Of a stretch of DNA of 59,118 nucleotides, positions 11,570-22,163 are shown piece after piece. A program made the position numbers and the translations under genes. Location of the stretch: contig RFMZ01000112.1 in the NCBI GenBank assembly GCA_009927445.1, positions 1-59,118 on the forward strand. The letters are read 5' to 3'. The notes beneath the pieces were generated by a model, which worked only from the letters and a program-made list of their open reading frames with translations, was not told the origin of the DNA and made no database searches. Source of the DNA: Betaproteobacteria bacterium. Lineage in GTDB: Bacteria; Pseudomonadota; Gammaproteobacteria; Burkholderiales; Burkholderiaceae. Position 1 is the stretch's first letter. Each line of letters begins with the position of its first letter.

Positions 11570-12928
11570 TTAATCCGAATGATTGACCATCAAATCAATT
11601 ACATAATCTAATAAGCCATCTAGGGGGACAAGTTGTTGAGTACCTGATGATCGTAAATCCTTCACCATCGCCTCTGCAGTTCTTAATTCATCTTCTCCAA
11701 TAATTACAGCATACATCGCACCGCTTAAATCGGCCTTCTTCATTTGAGACTTTAAACTGCTTGAATTACCATCTGAAGCCGCATGCACGATCACATCAAT
11801 TCCCGCCGACCGTAGCCGCTCAGCATATATGAGACTCGGGATTAAAGCTTGACCACCAGTGTGCAACCAATATACATCACAACTCGGAACTTCTTTCTCA
11901 ATTAACCCCTGCTCTTTCATTAACTCCAAGATTCGTTCCATCCCCATTGCCCATCCACAAGCAGGTGCAGATTTACCACCCATCTTCTCAATCAAGGGAT
12001 CGTAACGCCCTCCTCCAGCAACTGTGCTTTGTGAACCTAACTGATCAGTGATCCATTCAAATACGGTCAAATTGTAATAATCTAAACCACGCACTAACCG
12101 GGGATTGATTTTAAAGTACACATTATTCGCTTTTAGCAAGCTTTGTAATACCTCAAAATGCTGTAAAGACTCAGGCCCTAAAAAAGTTCCTAATTGCGGT
12201 GCATTTTCAACCAAAGTTTGCATCTGGGGGTTTTTGGTATCTAAAATGCGGAGTGGATTACTCTGTAAACGTCTTTTAGAATCCTCGTCTAACTGCTCAT
12301 GGTGTCCTTCAAAGTACTTGACTAAAGCTAGGCGATGCTCAGCCCGCTCGGTAGCGTTGCCTAAAGAGTTAATTTCTAAACGTAAGCCCGTAATGCCTAA
12401 GTCATCCCATAATCGTTGACACATCAAAATAATTTCAGCGTCAATATCAGGCCCTGCAAAGCCTAATGCTTCTATACCAAATTGATGAAATTGTCGATAA
12501 CGCCCGCGCTGGGGACGCTCATGACGAAACATCGGCCCCGTATAAAATAACCGCTTCGGGCCGTCATACAACATGTTTTGCTCAATCACTGCCCGCACAA
12601 CTGCAGCAGTACCCTCCGGACGCAGCGTTAACTGCTCACCATTCAAGCGGTCTTCAAATGAATACATTTCTTTTTCAACAATGTCAGTCACTTCACCAAT
12701 GCCACGCTGAAAAACGTCCGTCCGCTCAAGAATTGGAGTCCGAATATTTTGATAGCCATATGTCTTGGCTAAGCTCATGACTGTTTTTTCCAAAAACTCC
12801 CAGGCTGGCGCGTCCACGGGTAATAAATCATTCATCCCCTTCACACCAGCAATTTTCTGGACTTTCGCTTTGCTAGGGCTTACGCCTTGCGAACTTGTTT
12901 GGGATTGGTTCATAGTTGGGCCTGACAT
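11570..12928 (-). CDS. hisS: Histidine--tRNA ligase
   Basis: Histidyl-tRNA synthetase, 452 aa, charges tRNA-His in the cytoplasm. Class II motif 2 is seen as [16 protein letters not shown] (about 134-149). The ATP-binding LRPEGT lies at 102-107 and the histidine-A motif as [14 protein letters not shown] further on. Motif 3 is seen as GWAMGMERI, and the C-terminal anticodon-binding domain starts near SCDVYWLH. The first 25 residues are a non-conserved extension. An in-frame ATG at 12913 would shorten it by five residues, and neither has a strong ribosome site. It lies between ispG (9 bp) and yfgM (36 bp). Confidence 0.97.
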   Translation of the reverse strand: MSGPTMNQSQTSSQGVSPSKAKVQKIAGVKGMNDLLPVDAPAWEFLEKTVMSLAKTYGYQNIRTPILERTDVFQRGIGEVTDIVEKEMYSFEDRLNGEQLTLRPEGTAAVVRAVIEQNMLYDGPKRLFYTGPMFRHERPQRGRYRQFHQFGIEALGFAGPDIDAEIILMCQRLWDDLGITGLRLEINSLGNATERAEHRLALVKYFEGHHEQLDEDSKRRLQSNPLRILDTKNPQMQTLVENAPQLGTFLGPESLQHFEVLQSLLKANNVYFKINPRLVRGLDYYNLTVFEWITDQLGSQSTVAGGGRYDPLIEKMGGKSAPACGWAMGMERILELMKEQGLIEKEVPSCDVYWLHTGGQALIPSLIYAERLRSAGIDVIVHAASDGNSSSLKSQMKKADLSGAMYAVIIGEDELRTAEAMVKDLRSSGTQQLVPLDGLLDYVIDLMVNHSD

Positions 12929-12937
12929 ACCAAAAAA

Positions 12938-14206
12938 TTATGCTTCAGTAGACGAAGCCGCAGAGTAATGCGCGTGCACGTAATCTGCAACTATCTGTTC
13001 AAACTCTTGCGCTATGTGATCACCCCGTAAGGTTTTTACCTTTTGTCCATCAATGAATACTGGCGCAGCCGGTGACTCGCCAGTGCCTGGTAGGCTAATG
13101 CCAATATTCGCATGCTTACTCTCCCCAGGGCCATTCACAATGCATCCCATGACAGCGACATGCATCGATTCAACTCCCGGATAATCCTTCTTCCAAAGAG
13201 GCATTTGATGCCGTAAATACGACTGAATCTGCGAGGCCAGTTGCTGAAAAACTGTGCTAGTTGTCCGACCACAACCAGGGCAGGCAATCACCATTGGGGT
13301 GAAGTGCCGCAGGTCCATCGTCTGTAAAATTTCTTGGGCCACAATCACTTCATTTTCTCGCGGTGCGCCAGGCTCCGGAGTTAAAGAGATTCGGATCGTA
13401 TCACCAATGCCCTCTTGCAACAAAATACTCAGCGCTGCAGTCGAGCCAACAATCCCCTTACTTCCAATTCCAGCCTCGGTCAGACCCAAATGTAATGGAT
13501 AATCACAACGCCGAGCTAAGTCACGATAAACGGCAATTAAATCCTGCACGGCACTAACCTTACAAGAGAGGATGATTTGCTGGGCTGGCATACCGATCTC
13601 TACGGCTTTTTGGGCCGATTGCAAGGCCGACTGAATCAAAGCTTCTACCATCACTTCTCTGGCCTCTTTAGGGGTTGCTAGCGCAGCGTTTTGATCCATC
13701 AACTCAGCGAGTAAATCTGGATCGAGACTTCCCCAGTTAACGCCAATACGAATGGGCTTATCAAAGCGTATTGCAGCCTCAATCATTTGTGAAAACTGGA
13801 TATCTTTTTTGGCGCCGCGCCCTACGTTACCAGGATTAATACGGTACTTCGATAAGGCTTGGGCGCAGTCAGGATACTCTTTGAGTAGGGTATGACCGTT
13901 ATAGTGAAAATCGCCGACCAACGGGACGTCAACGCCCATCTTATCTAATTGATCACGAATATGCGGCACAGCCGCTGCAGCTTCCACCGTATTGACGGTA
14001 ATACGGACTATCTCCGAACCAGCGCGCGCCAATTCCTTCACTTGAATGGCTGTTCCAATGACGTCCACAGTATCCGTATTCGTCATCGACTGAACCCGAA
14101 TCGGTGCATCACCGCCAATCGTGACTATATTACTGCCCCATTTAACAGTCGCTTGCTTACACACCCGACGCTGATAACCCGCTATTTCCAAATTTAACTT
14201 ATTCAT
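12938..14206 (-). CDS. ispG: 4-hydroxy-3-methylbut-2-en-1-yl diphosphate synthase
   Basis: IspG (GcpE), 422 aa, is the radical-type iron-sulfur enzyme that converts methylerythritol cyclodiphosphate to HMBPP in the MEP isoprenoid pathway. The three cluster ligands are visible as C309 and C312 in CPGCGRTT and C355 in [10 protein letters not shown]. The N-terminal TIM barrel begins at VQSMTNTDT. The long spacer before the iron-sulfur region is the proteobacterial type. It starts 5 bp after rlmN. An unrelated Xre-like rodZ often lies between rlmN and ispG in relatives; here the two are directly adjacent. Confidence 0.97.
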   Translation of the reverse strand: MNKLNLEIAGYQRRVCKQATVKWGSNIVTIGGDAPIRVQSMTNTDTVDVIGTAIQVKELARAGSEIVRITVNTVEAAAAVPHIRDQLDKMGVDVPLVGDFHYNGHTLLKEYPDCAQALSKYRINPGNVGRGAKKDIQFSQMIEAAIRFDKPIRIGVNWGSLDPDLLAELMDQNAALATPKEAREVMVEALIQSALQSAQKAVEIGMPAQQIILSCKVSAVQDLIAVYRDLARRCDYPLHLGLTEAGIGSKGIVGSTAALSILLQEGIGDTIRISLTPEPGAPRENEVIVAQEILQTMDLRHFTPMVIACPGCGRTTSTVFQQLASQIQSYLRHQMPLWKKDYPGVESMHVAVMGCIVNGPGESKHANIGISLPGTGESPAAPVFIDGQKVKTLRGDHIAQEFEQIVADYVHAHYSAASSTEA

Positions 14207-14211
14207 CAGAC

Positions 14212-15378
14212 TTAATTATTTATTTTATCCAACCACCGAACCTCACGCGCCATTTCGCGCTTAGCTAAGTGCGTACGATCCTGAACATCTCCCGCTAACT
14301 GCCCGCAGGCAGCAGCAATATCATCACCCCTAGTTTTACGAATTGTCGTGACAATCTTGGCATCTTGCATTATTTTGGCAAATTGTTCAATCCGTGCTTT
14401 CGATGATTGCTTCAAACCAGAGCTAGGGAATGGGTTAAATGGGATTAAGTTCAGCTTACATTTGATAGGTCGTAACAAACTAACTAACTCATGAGCTAAC
14501 TGATCGCTATCGTTCACCCCATCTAGCATGCAATATTCAAAGGTTAAAAAATCTCTTGGTGCATGGGGGAGATAACGCTTGCAGGCAGCGAATAACTCTT
14601 TGAGTGGATGCTTGCGATTAATTGGCACTAACTCATCACGCAGTCGGTCGTTGGGTGCATGTAAAGAAACTGCTAAAGCAACTGGCAAATCGTGTGCTAA
14701 CCGATCAATAAAAGGCACTACACCAGAGGTTGATAAGGTCACGCGACGACGCGATAGACCATAAGCGTTATCGTCTAACATTAAACGCATCGCTTGCAAA
14801 ACTGGCTCATAATTCAGTAAGGGTTCGCCCATGCCCATCAAAACAACATTCGAGATAACGCGCCCATCTGAGTGGTCTAAGGTGGTTTTATCGTACGAAT
14901 CAACCCGCTTAATGGCCATCGGATCCGCCCTTAAGTGATGCTCTGCAAACCAGAGTTGACCGACAATTTCAGCAACCGTCAAGTTTCTAGAAAAACCTTG
15001 TTTACCCGTTGAACAAAAGCGACAATTAACTGCGCAACCTGCCTGAGATGATATGCACAAAGTACCGCGATCTTCCTCGGGTATAAAAACCATCTCAACA
15101 GCATTACTATCACCAACGTCTAATAACCATTTACGCGTGCCATCACTGGCGGTCTGATCACTCAAAACAGGTAATGCTTGAATTTCTGCGATTTGTTCAA
15201 GCTGCAAGCGAAAACTCTTGGCCAGATCACTCATCTGGCTCACGTCGGCAACGCCACGCTGATGAATCCAATGCATCAGTTGCTTCGCCCGAAAAGGCTT
15301 TTGATCTAAACCGGCAACAAAACGCCCTAGCCCATCCCCGTCTAGATTTAATAAATTGGTGCGGGGAGTTGGGTTCAC
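14212..15378 (-). CDS. rlmN: Dual-specificity 23S rRNA/tRNA adenine-C2 methyltransferase
   Basis: RlmN, 388 aa, is a radical SAM enzyme that methylates C2 of A2503 in 23S rRNA and A37 in some tRNAs. The radical SAM triad CxxxCxxC is at C115, C119 and C122 ([13 protein letters not shown]). The glycine-rich SAM segment [11 protein letters not shown] follows. The C-terminal Cys within [11 protein letters not shown] (about residue 365) is the second methyl-carrying cysteine. The N-terminal helix-rich accessory domain is present. It starts 6 bp after the ndk stop, so ndk-rlmN are probably one transcript. Confidence 0.97.
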   Translation of the reverse strand: MNPTPRTNLLNLDGDGLGRFVAGLDQKPFRAKQLMHWIHQRGVADVSQMSDLAKSFRLQLEQIAEIQALPVLSDQTASDGTRKWLLDVGDSNAVEMVFIPEEDRGTLCISSQAGCAVNCRFCSTGKQGFSRNLTVAEIVGQLWFAEHHLRADPMAIKRVDSYDKTTLDHSDGRVISNVVLMGMGEPLLNYEPVLQAMRLMLDDNAYGLSRRRVTLSTSGVVPFIDRLAHDLPVALAVSLHAPNDRLRDELVPINRKHPLKELFAACKRYLPHAPRDFLTFEYCMLDGVNDSDQLAHELVSLLRPIKCKLNLIPFNPFPSSGLKQSSKARIEQFAKIMQDAKIVTTIRKTRGDDIAAACGQLAGDVQDRTHLAKREMAREVRWLDKINN

Positions 15379-15384
15379 TAGTAA

Positions 15385-15810
15385 TTAACGCGTGTAAATT
15401 TGCATACCAGGGAAAAAGAAAGCGATTTCCTGGGCGGCTGTATCTGCAGCATCAGAGCCGTGCACAGCATTGGCATCAATACTTTTTGCAAAGTCCGCAC
15501 GAATAGTACCTTTTTCAGCCTTCGCTGGATCAGTAGCACCCATTAACTCACGATTTTTAAGAATCGCATTTTCCCCTTCTAAAACCTGAATCATCACAGG
15601 CCCCGAAATCATAAAATGGACGAGATCTTTAAAAAAGGGTCGGCCATTGTGAACCGCATAAAATTGACCAGCTTCGATTTCAGATAAATGCACCATCTTA
15701 GCAGCGAGAACTTTCAAACCAGCACCTTCGAAACGGCTGTATATTTGGCCAATGACATTTTTAGCCACCGCATCTGGTTTAATAATGGAAAGGGTTCTTT
15801 CAATAGCCAT
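15385..15810 (-). CDS. ndk: Nucleoside diphosphate kinase
   Basis: Ndk, 141 aa from the ATG at 15810, interconverts nucleoside di- and triphosphates through a phospho-histidine. The active-site block NAVHGSDA carries the catalytic His, and KPDAVAKN and NGRPFF are further family signatures. The frame is open 11 codons further upstream. The start at 15810 is chosen because AGGAG stands eight bases before it and the resulting length equals the family norm. It is the promoter-proximal gene of the leftward ndk-rlmN-ispG-hisS-yfgM-bamB-der series. No hexamer pair was strong enough to call a promoter. Confidence 0.97.
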   Translation of the reverse strand: MAIERTLSIIKPDAVAKNVIGQIYSRFEGAGLKVLAAKMVHLSEIEAGQFYAVHNGRPFFKDLVHFMISGPVMIQVLEGENAILKNRELMGATDPAKAEKGTIRADFAKSIDANAVHGSDAADTAAQEIAFFFPGMQIYTR

Positions 15811-15958
15811 GGAACAAACTCCTGATTTGAATGTTAAAACCAAGATTATACAGACTTATCCTAGTTAAAACCCTAATAAATCCCAACGATGGCCAAGCCA
15901 ACTAATTGATTTTCTTCCAAATACCTTAAATTTTGTGGTGTTATTTAGTGCCCCCTAC

Positions 15959-15984
15959 TTGAAATGTTGAAATTTGCCTATAAT
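15959..15984 (+). promoter_or_regulatory. Candidate sigma-70 promoter of the Bax-inhibitor-like gene
   Basis: A perfect TATAAT (15979-15984) stands 44 bases before the ATG at 16028, with TTGAAA at 15959-15964. The spacing of 14 is short. A poorer -35 at 16 bases is ACTTGA, so the -10 is the better supported part. AGGAG at 16014-16018 provides the ribosome site. Confidence 0.5.
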
Positions 15985-16027
15985 TAGTGCATAGTTGTAC
16001 TATCAACTTTTCTAGGAGAATTAACTG

Positions 16028-16726
16028 ATGAATGAACAAAATACTTTTGGCTATAGTGCTAGTAACACCCTTACTGATGCTATCACGCGTAATCGTGTTC
16101 TGCGAAATACATTTGCTCTATTAGCTTTAACGATGGTTCCAACCATTTTGGGTGCATGGGTCGGCGTCACAACCGGTTTCTCATTCTTCCGAACTAGCCC
16201 CTTTATTGGCTTTATTGTCTTCATGGCGATTGCCTTTGGCTTTTTCTGGGCAATTGAAAAAAATAAAAATACGGGTACCGGCGTCCTCTTGTTACTCGGT
16301 TTCACTGGATTTATGGGTTTAATGCTCACTGGTATCTTGACACACACCCTGCAATTTAAGAATGGTGCGCAGTTAATCATGATGGCCTTTGGTGCAACTA
16401 GCCTTATCTTCGCTGGTATGGCAACCTGGGCTGCTACCTCAAAAACAAACTTTGAGGGTCTTGGCAAGTTTCTCTTTATTGGTGTAATACTTTTGATTTT
16501 GGCTTCTGTGGCCAATATATTCCTCCAAATACCTGCTCTTGCATTAACCGTCATGGTCTTGGCTGTCGGAATTTTTTCAGCCTTTATCCTCGTGGATGTC
16601 CAACGGATCGTCAATGGCGGCGAAACAAACTACGTCATGGCAACCCTTTCAATTTACCTCAACGTCTACAACATATTTTCTAATTTGTTGGCACTTTTTG
16701 GGATTGTTGGTGGCGATCGCGATTAA
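16028..16726 (+). CDS. Bax inhibitor-1 / YccA family membrane protein
   Basis: A 232-aa integral membrane protein with seven hydrophobic segments, of the BI-1/YccA/YbhL family. In E. coli, YccA is a substrate and modulator of the FtsH protease; others of the family conduct Ca2+ or H+. Visible family marks are the N-terminal amphipathic head ending in RNRVLRNTFALLALTMVPTI, and the late segment ILVDVQRIVNGGETNYV containing the conserved Asp. It stands alone on the plus strand between two leftward operons. It has its own -10 box, AGGAG and a strong terminator. Whether it modulates FtsH together with HflKC here is inference only. Confidence 0.93.
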   Translation: MNEQNTFGYSASNTLTDAITRNRVLRNTFALLALTMVPTILGAWVGVTTGFSFFRTSPFIGFIVFMAIAFGFFWAIEKNKNTGTGVLLLLGFTGFMGLMLTGILTHTLQFKNGAQLIMMAFGATSLIFAGMATWAATSKTNFEGLGKFLFIGVILLILASVANIFLQIPALALTVMVLAVGIFSAFILVDVQRIVNGGETNYVMATLSIYLNVYNIFSNLLALFGIVGGDRD

Positions 16727-16751
16727 TTAAACATTCGCTACATTCAATGAA

Positions 16752-16780
16752 AAACACGGGCCTCGCCCGTGTTTTTTTTT
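16752..16780 (+). terminator. Rho-independent terminator after the Bax-inhibitor-like gene
   Basis: A perfect 10-bp stem (AAACACGGGC / GCCCGTGTTT) with a 3-base loop is followed by a run of T reaching 16780. The A run on the left side means the same hairpin could also end leftward transcription of rlmD, which would fit the convergent arrangement. Confidence 0.93.
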
Positions 16781-16810
16781 GTTAAAAATATTCCTTTAAC
16801 AATTTAATCT

Positions 16811-18220
16811 TCAATCGAAACGAATAAACAAAGCTATGGATTCGACATGTGAGGTATGGGCAAACATGTTCATAATGCCGACCTGACTGAGCTGATACCC
16901 CGCCTCATTGACCAGAACTCCCGCATCTCTTGCCAAAGTCGCAGGATTACATGAAATATATACAATACGTTTTGGTAATTTCGGATCATCTGAGTCAGAC
17001 TGTGCAATCTGTGCCAAAGCATTCACAATGGCAAAGGCGCCGTCGCGCGGCGGATCTATGATCCAATAGGGTGCAGTACCCCAAGATGCAATATCTTTTG
17101 GCGTTACCTCAAATAGATTTTGCTCAACAAAATGGACCTTTTTTTCCAGTTGATTGACTACAGCATTGTCCCTTGCCCTCAAGCATAAGGAATGACTCCC
17201 CTCAAGCCCTAAAACCTCACCAACAACTCGACCTAATGGCAGTGAAAAATTTCCAATTCCGCAAAATAAGTCGAGTACCCGAGCATTTTTTGGCGCATCT
17301 AATAGCCGAATCGCTCGACCTACCAAAACACGATTCATCGCATGATTCACTTGTGTGAAATCAGTAGGAACAAATGGGATTCTAATTAAAAATTCTGGTA
17401 ATGTATAAAAGAGCTCTCCACTTAATGGGTAAAAAGGCTGAACACTCTCCACCCCTTGCGCTTGCGTCCAAATCCATAAGCCATGCAATATTGCAAATTC
17501 TTTTAAACAGTGTTCGTCTGCCGCAGATAATGGCAGGAGGTGCCTAAGAACCATCGCCGTTATAGCTTGAGCCCCTGGAGCACTTGGCTCTCCGAGCGCT
17601 AATTCTATTTGTGGGACCCGGTCACGCACACTCAGAGACATCACCAAGTTACGCAAAGGGATAAGCAGATCTGACCACATCTGGGGTAAAACTTCACAAG
17701 AAGTCATATCCGACACATACCGATTTTGCGGCTCATGAAAGCCAACTAATATCGTCCCCTTTTTAATTGACCGATTAACGACACTCAGTCTGGCCCGATA
17801 TCGATATTCCCATTCAGGTCCACGAATAGGTTGCATCATCGTCTGCGGTTTGACCTTGCCAATGTGCTCAAGGTTATCCTCCAAAACGCGTTGCTTAATG
17901 GCTATCTGCGCTCTCGAGTCTATATGTTGCATCGTACAACCACCACAATTACCATACCAAGAACACCGGGGCTCGCACCGGTAAACCGCAGCGTGCAAAA
18001 TTTCGCGTACGAGACCCTTCTGAAATCGACTCTTGTCCTGCGTTATCTCGTAACGCACCTCTTCACCAGGTAAAGCCCCTTGGACAAAAACAACCTTGCC
18101 AGATGAGTCATCTTCGGGATTTGATAAACGACCAATACCCTGCGCCTCTATATCTAACGCATCGATCTGAACCTGCCTGAATTGCCCAATTAACGGGCTT
18201 CTAGAAAATCGCTTTTTCAA
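16811..18220 (-). CDS. rlmD: 23S rRNA (uracil-1939-C5)-methyltransferase
   Basis: RlmD (RumA), 469 aa, methylates U1939 of 23S rRNA using SAM. A TRAM-like RNA-binding domain spans about residues 15-75 (ALDIEAQGIGRL). It is followed by the Cys-rich 4Fe-4S motif with C82, C86, C92 and C95, and then the Rossmann methyltransferase domain with VLDLFCGIGNFSLPL. The C-terminal YISCNPATLARD holds the catalytic nucleophile Cys. Convergent with the preceding plus-strand gene. Paralogs TrmA and RlmC share the fold, but the TRAM plus Cys cluster and overall length favour RlmD. Confidence 0.94.
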   Translation of the reverse strand: MKKRFSRSPLIGQFRQVQIDALDIEAQGIGRLSNPEDDSSGKVVFVQGALPGEEVRYEITQDKSRFQKGLVREILHAAVYRCEPRCSWYGNCGGCTMQHIDSRAQIAIKQRVLEDNLEHIGKVKPQTMMQPIRGPEWEYRYRARLSVVNRSIKKGTILVGFHEPQNRYVSDMTSCEVLPQMWSDLLIPLRNLVMSLSVRDRVPQIELALGEPSAPGAQAITAMVLRHLLPLSAADEHCLKEFAILHGLWIWTQAQGVESVQPFYPLSGELFYTLPEFLIRIPFVPTDFTQVNHAMNRVLVGRAIRLLDAPKNARVLDLFCGIGNFSLPLGRVVGEVLGLEGSHSLCLRARDNAVVNQLEKKVHFVEQNLFEVTPKDIASWGTAPYWIIDPPRDGAFAIVNALAQIAQSDSDDPKLPKRIVYISCNPATLARDAGVLVNEAGYQLSQVGIMNMFAHTSHVESIALFIRFD

Positions 18221-18233
18221 TAGCTACCAATTT

Positions 18234-19049
18234 CTAATTTGCAAATTTCGCTAAATAAGAGTCCCACTGGGATAGTGAATTTTTTTGCGCCTCTTGTCGT
18301 AATTCAGACTTAACAAAATCAATTTCTAATTGATATTCCTCAGGAGTAAAAGCCGCCCGAAAGAGTTGATACCGACAATACATCAAATACGTGTTGACGA
18401 CATCCGTTTCACAGTACTGCCGAATCTCATTTAATTGCCCTGCTAGATAAGCAGGCCAAACGGCAGAGCCATCCATCCCCATTTTGCCTGGGAAGCCACA
18501 TAATTTGGCTAAAGAGTCCAAAGGAGCATTTGCCTTATTTTGAAAAAATGCTAATAAATCCATGAGATCTAAATGCCGTAAATGGTATCGCGAAATATAG
18601 TTGTTGTACTTAAAATCTCGGGCATCATGATCACCGCTCTCACCCATCTCCCAAAATCGTGAGGCACTGATACCGTGCACTAATGCACGATAATTCAATA
18701 CAGGCAAATCAAATCCGCCACCGTTCCAAGAAACTAATTGCGGTGTATAGCGATCAATTAGTTGGAAAAACTCTTGCACTAAATCCTTTTCAGAACTATC
18801 AACAGTGCCTAAAGTGCCTACTTTAAATTGTGGCAGGCCATCTTTGGATGTGCGCCTGATCACACAAGATATAGCAACTACTCGCTGTAAATAAAGTGGA
18901 AAGAAATCACTCAGGCCATTGGCTAGTCTTGCCGATCGAGCTTTTTCCACCACTTCCGGATCAGTCAAACTATCTGGTTCATCATTTAACCGCCTTAAGC
19001 CATGGGCATCTGGAATAGTCTCAATGTCAAAAACTAGAACCGTTTTCAT
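18234..19049 (-). CDS. 3'-5' exonuclease (PolB-exonuclease-like, DnaQ superfamily)
   Basis: A 271-aa protein of the family described as a predicted 3'-5' exonuclease related to the exonuclease domain of PolB. The three DEDDy motifs can be read: Exo I FDIETIPD with D8 and E10, Exo II SWNGGGFDLPVLNYRAL, and Exo III YCETDVVNTYLMY. Two-metal catalysis on DNA ends is therefore expected. There is no polymerase domain. Its start is one base after the nlpD-like stop and it precedes rlmD by 13 bp, suggesting one transcript with a repair or maintenance role. The precise substrate is unknown. Confidence 0.88.
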   Translation of the reverse strand: MKTVLVFDIETIPDAHGLRRLNDEPDSLTDPEVVEKARSARLANGLSDFFPLYLQRVVAISCVIRRTSKDGLPQFKVGTLGTVDSSEKDLVQEFFQLIDRYTPQLVSWNGGGFDLPVLNYRALVHGISASRFWEMGESGDHDARDFKYNNYISRYHLRHLDLMDLLAFFQNKANAPLDSLAKLCGFPGKMGMDGSAVWPAYLAGQLNEIRQYCETDVVNTYLMYCRYQLFRAAFTPEEYQLEIDFVKSELRQEAQKNSLSQWDSYLAKFAN

Positions 19050-19919
19050 TTACTGCTCGAAATAACTAGTCGGATCAATCGGCTTGCTATCCCGGCGCAA
19101 TTCAAAATGTAATTTGACTTGCGTCGACTCAGTGTTTCCTAATTCTGCAATTTTTTGACCGCGCTTGATCGAATCACCCTCTTTGACTAAGTTCACCTTG
19201 TTATTGCCGTACACCGAAATATAGCCATTCTGATGTTGGACAATGACTAAATTGCCATAGGTCCGTAATTTATTGTCCGAATAGATGACTTTACCATCTG
19301 CAACCGCAGTTACCGGATCACCCATCTTTCCACCAAAACTAACACCCTTGTTGGTGGTGCCATTAAAATTTTCAAGAATGGGGGCACTTACTGGCCTGGC
19401 AATTTTAAAACTTGGCTCAGCAGGATTTTCCCGACGAGACTCTACTTTTGCGTCATTCTTCGCTTCGACCTTGGACTCCATTCTAGGCTCTGGCTTAGTT
19501 TCTGGCTTAGTTTCTGGCTTAGGTTCTGTTCTAGACTCTAATTTTGGATCTATTTTTAAGTCTGCTTTGGCAATAGTTTTACCAGTATCCGATTTCATCG
19601 ACTCTTTTTCTTTAGCGACTTCCTTCGTTAAGTCCCTCGCAGTTTCACGACTAGTAATTGGCTGAACATGCGTTTTGGCAGAACTAGACTCTTTCGCTTT
19701 GGAACTAGAAGTCACCCCAGAACTAGGTACCGGAGTCACTTTAGCCACAGGCGGCGTTACAACTGGAGGCGAAGTAGGCTTCGTAGGCATCGGAGGAGGC
19801 AGATTACTTGATCGGTCCCTAATAGGGGCTGGCTTGGTCGGGGCACATGCCCAAACCAATAATCCACTTAATAAAATGCAAGTTAGTCGAAAAATATGCG
19901 CCCACTGTTGCCAAATCAT
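19050..19919 (-). CDS. nlpD: NlpD-like lipoprotein, degenerate LytM (M23) domain
   Basis: A 289-aa lipoprotein with lipobox VWAC (C25). A long linker follows, including tandem EPKPETKPETKPE-like repeats (about 125-155). The C-terminal LytM/M23 domain starts near FNGTTNKGVSFGG. The first zinc-ligand histidine of active M23 peptidases is not seen (GVSFGG where GxDxxx would be), while LHFELR is kept. This pattern marks non-catalytic activators such as NlpD/EnvC that switch on cell-separation amidases. No LysM domain is obvious, unlike E. coli NlpD. The surE-pcm-nlpD neighbourhood supports the assignment; rpoS, often next, is absent. Confidence 0.87.
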   Translation of the reverse strand: MIWQQWAHIFRLTCILLSGLLVWACAPTKPAPIRDRSSNLPPPMPTKPTSPPVVTPPVAKVTPVPSSGVTSSSKAKESSSAKTHVQPITSRETARDLTKEVAKEKESMKSDTGKTIAKADLKIDPKLESRTEPKPETKPETKPEPRMESKVEAKNDAKVESRRENPAEPSFKIARPVSAPILENFNGTTNKGVSFGGKMGDPVTAVADGKVIYSDNKLRTYGNLVIVQHQNGYISVYGNNKVNLVKEGDSIKRGQKIAELGNTESTQVKLHFELRRDSKPIDPTSYFEQ

Positions 19920-19965
19920 TACAATCTATCCTTCAATTAATTGCGTAGCCAAATCAAACTTCACC

Positions 19966-20619
19966 CTACATCGTCCCAGACTGTAAAGGTACAAAAAATA
20001 CCTCATCTAAGGTGGTGCGTTGATACCTCTGTGAACTAAGCCTTTCAATCAATAATAACTGCTGTAAAGAATCACTCTTTGCAACAGGGGCAATTAACTT
20101 ACCACCAATTGCTAATTGATCCAGTAATGGATCAGGAATACCTAAACCCGCTGCAGCTAAAATAATTCCATCAAAGGGCGCCTCTTGGGGCAAGCCCCGA
20201 ATCCCGTCGGCATAAATTAAACGTAAATTAGCAATACGAAATGGCCGCAACTTTGCCCGTGCACTATCATGCAAAGACCGAATCCGTTCAATCGAATAAA
20301 CATCTTTTGCTAATAAACTTAACACTGCCGCTTGATAACCGCAACCAGTCCCAATTTCTAAAACTCGCCCCATTTTTTTTTGTGACTGCATCAAGGCCTG
20401 AATCATTTTTGCAATTACCGAGGGCTTGGAGATTGTTTGCTCCATACCAATAGGTAAGGAGGAGTCTTCATAAGCCTGCGCACTTAATCCGGGATCAATA
20501 AAGGCATGACGCGGTACAGTCGCCATTGCTTGCAACAGTTCATGGTGCTCAATACCCGCAATTGCAAGCTTTTGTGCCATCAACCGTCTAGCTGCATCAA
20601 GGACTTTATCTTGCTTCAT
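19966..20619 (-). CDS. pcm: Protein-L-isoaspartate O-methyltransferase
   Basis: PCMT repairs isoaspartyl residues in aged proteins with SAM. The SAM-binding VLEIGTGCGYQAA, the substrate loop ISKPSVIAKMIQAL and the conserved DPGL-AYED block are present. The ATG at 20619 is preferred because AAGGG lies upstream. An in-frame ATG at 20640 would add seven residues and start inside surE. From 20619 the protein has 217 aa, typical of the family. Together with surE and nlpD it forms the stress-survival operon common in proteobacteria. Confidence 0.94.
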   Translation of the reverse strand: MKQDKVLDAARRLMAQKLAIAGIEHHELLQAMATVPRHAFIDPGLSAQAYEDSSLPIGMEQTISKPSVIAKMIQALMQSQKKMGRVLEIGTGCGYQAAVLSLLAKDVYSIERIRSLHDSARAKLRPFRIANLRLIYADGIRGLPQEAPFDGIILAAAGLGIPDPLLDQLAIGGKLIAPVAKSDSLQQLLLIERLSSQRYQRTTLDEVFFVPLQSGTM

Positions 20620-20624
20620 CAAAA

Positions 20625-21398
20625 CTACCCTTGATTCCATTGTGATTGCATCTGCTTTATCCGCTCAGAGTCTGTTAAATTCAACTGCAATGGAGTAATC
20701 GAAACATAACCCGCACTCGTTGCATAAAAATCAGTTCCTTCAGAGGCCTCTTTAGCCTCACCAGCAGGACCAATCCAATAAATTAAATCCCCACGCGGAC
20801 TAGTCTGCTCTATCACGGGTTGAGATGGATGACGATTACCAAGACGGGTAACCCGCCACCCCTTTTGATCAGAGTACGAGACGTTGGGTAAGTTGACATT
20901 AAGTAGGGCCGCATGATAGTTGTTGCCAGAATCTAACCGATGGGATATGGCATGTTGCACAATATCTTTGGCAACTTGAGCAGCATCGTCAATCTTCGCC
21001 CAGCCCCTGTCAATCTGGGAGAACGCAATCGCAGGAATACCAAACATGACCCCCTCAATCGCTGCCGCAACAGTGCCTGAATATAAAACATCTTCCCCCA
21101 TATTCTCACCCTGATTAATTCCAGAAATCACCAAATCAGGCATTTCTTGTAAAAATCCTGTTAAAGCAATATGCACACAGTCTGTTGGGGTGCCATTGAC
21201 AAATAAAAATCCATCCCGCTCACCCCCAGCAACTCGGTGAATCGATAATGGCCGGGATAAGGTTAAAGAATTTGAAGCACCGCTATGGTTTTGCTCTGGA
21301 GCAATTACGGTAATCTTACCAAGAGGCTTGAGCGCTTTTACTAAAGCCAACAAACCTGGTGCCAAATAGCCATCATCATTCGAAACTAATAAATGCAT
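20625..21398 (-). CDS. surE: 5'/3'-nucleotidase SurE
   Basis: SurE, 257 aa, is a metal-dependent survival nucleotidase acting on nucleoside monophosphates and short polyphosphates. The N-terminal metal-binding SNDDGY, the serine/asparagine ligands in [15 protein letters not shown], and [22 protein letters not shown] are all classic. The frame opens with TTG at 21416, but ATG at 21398 gives the family-typical [11 protein letters not shown] beginning and is chosen; the ribosome site is weak for both. It runs into pcm. Confidence 0.95.
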   Translation of the reverse strand: MHLLVSNDDGYLAPGLLALVKALKPLGKITVIAPEQNHSGASNSLTLSRPLSIHRVAGGERDGFLFVNGTPTDCVHIALTGFLQEMPDLVISGINQGENMGEDVLYSGTVAAAIEGVMFGIPAIAFSQIDRGWAKIDDAAQVAKDIVQHAISHRLDSGNNYHAALLNVNLPNVSYSDQKGWRVTRLGNRHPSQPVIEQTSPRGDLIYWIGPAGEAKEASEGTDFYATSAGYVSITPLQLNLTDSERIKQMQSQWNQG

Positions 21399-21513
21399 CA
21401 CGTGATTATTACTCAATCTACATGTTAAAATTATTTATCAAGCATTGACTAGCGACTACTAATCAAGCCCCCCCTAAAACGTCTATTGCGGTAATTGTTC
21501 ATCCATGAATAAA

Positions 21514-22158
21514 CTAACTACCAATTGGTCGACGATCCATCATGGCTCTGGCTAAAGTGCCTGCGTCGACATACTCTAATTCACCACCAACCGGAATACC
21601 CCGCGCAATCCGAGACACAGATATACCCCGAACCTTTAATATCTCGCCAAGATAATGCGCCGTAGCCTCCCCTTCGCTGGTGAAGTTAGTCGCTAAAATA
21701 ACTTCTTGGACAGCTTCGTGCTCAGCAATCTGCTCATCAAAAATACGCGCCATCAACCGTTCAAAATGCAGTTCTTTTGGCCCTTGCCCCTCCATCGGTG
21801 ACAAACGCCCCATCAAGACAAAATATAAGCCACGAAATGCTAGGGTCTGCTCCACCATCAACTGATCAGATGGGGTTTCGACAATACACAAAATCTTCGA
21901 ATCCCGACGGCTATCTAAACAGGTCTTACAAACTGCATGCTCCGAAAAAGAATTACAACGCGAACAATGCCCAATCACTTCTATCGCAGATTGTAAAGAT
22001 TGTCCAAGTGATAAAGCTCCCGCACGATCATGTTGTAATAAATAGTAAGCCATTCTCTGAGCAGACTTCGGCCCAATCCCAGGCAAAATTTTTAAGGCCA
22101 AAATCAATCGCTGTAAGGCATCTTGGGTATCATCAATCGGCTGATCATTCAATTTCAT
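21514..22158 (-). CDS. recR: Recombination mediator RecR
   Basis: RecR, 214 aa, acts with RecF and RecO to load RecA onto gapped DNA. The helix-hairpin-helix [17 protein letters not shown] (about 25-41), the four-cysteine zinc finger [16 protein letters not shown], and the Toprim domain beginning [10 protein letters not shown] are in the standard order. The C-terminal [16 protein letters not shown] matches the Walker-B-like tail. It follows ybaB by 5 bp and dnaX is just upstream, the classic dnaX-ybaB-recR operon. Confidence 0.98.
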   Translation of the reverse strand: MKLNDQPIDDTQDALQRLILALKILPGIGPKSAQRMAYYLLQHDRAGALSLGQSLQSAIEVIGHCSRCNSFSEHAVCKTCLDSRRDSKILCIVETPSDQLMVEQTLAFRGLYFVLMGRLSPMEGQGPKELHFERLMARIFDEQIAEHEAVQEVILATNFTSEGEATAHYLGEILKVRGISVSRIARGIPVGGELEYVDAGTLARAMMDRRPIGS

Positions 22159-22163
22159 GCCAA

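Noticed and set aside
16051..16614. 187-codon minus-strand frame
   Set aside because: Lies fully antisense to the well-supported Bax-inhibitor-like gene and has basic, Ile/Lys/Pro-biased composition typical of an antisense shadow.
19285..19665. 126-codon plus-strand frame rich in GLVSGLGS repeats
   Set aside because: Mirror of the Glu/Pro/Lys repeat region of the NlpD-like lipoprotein; repetition is inherited from the true gene.
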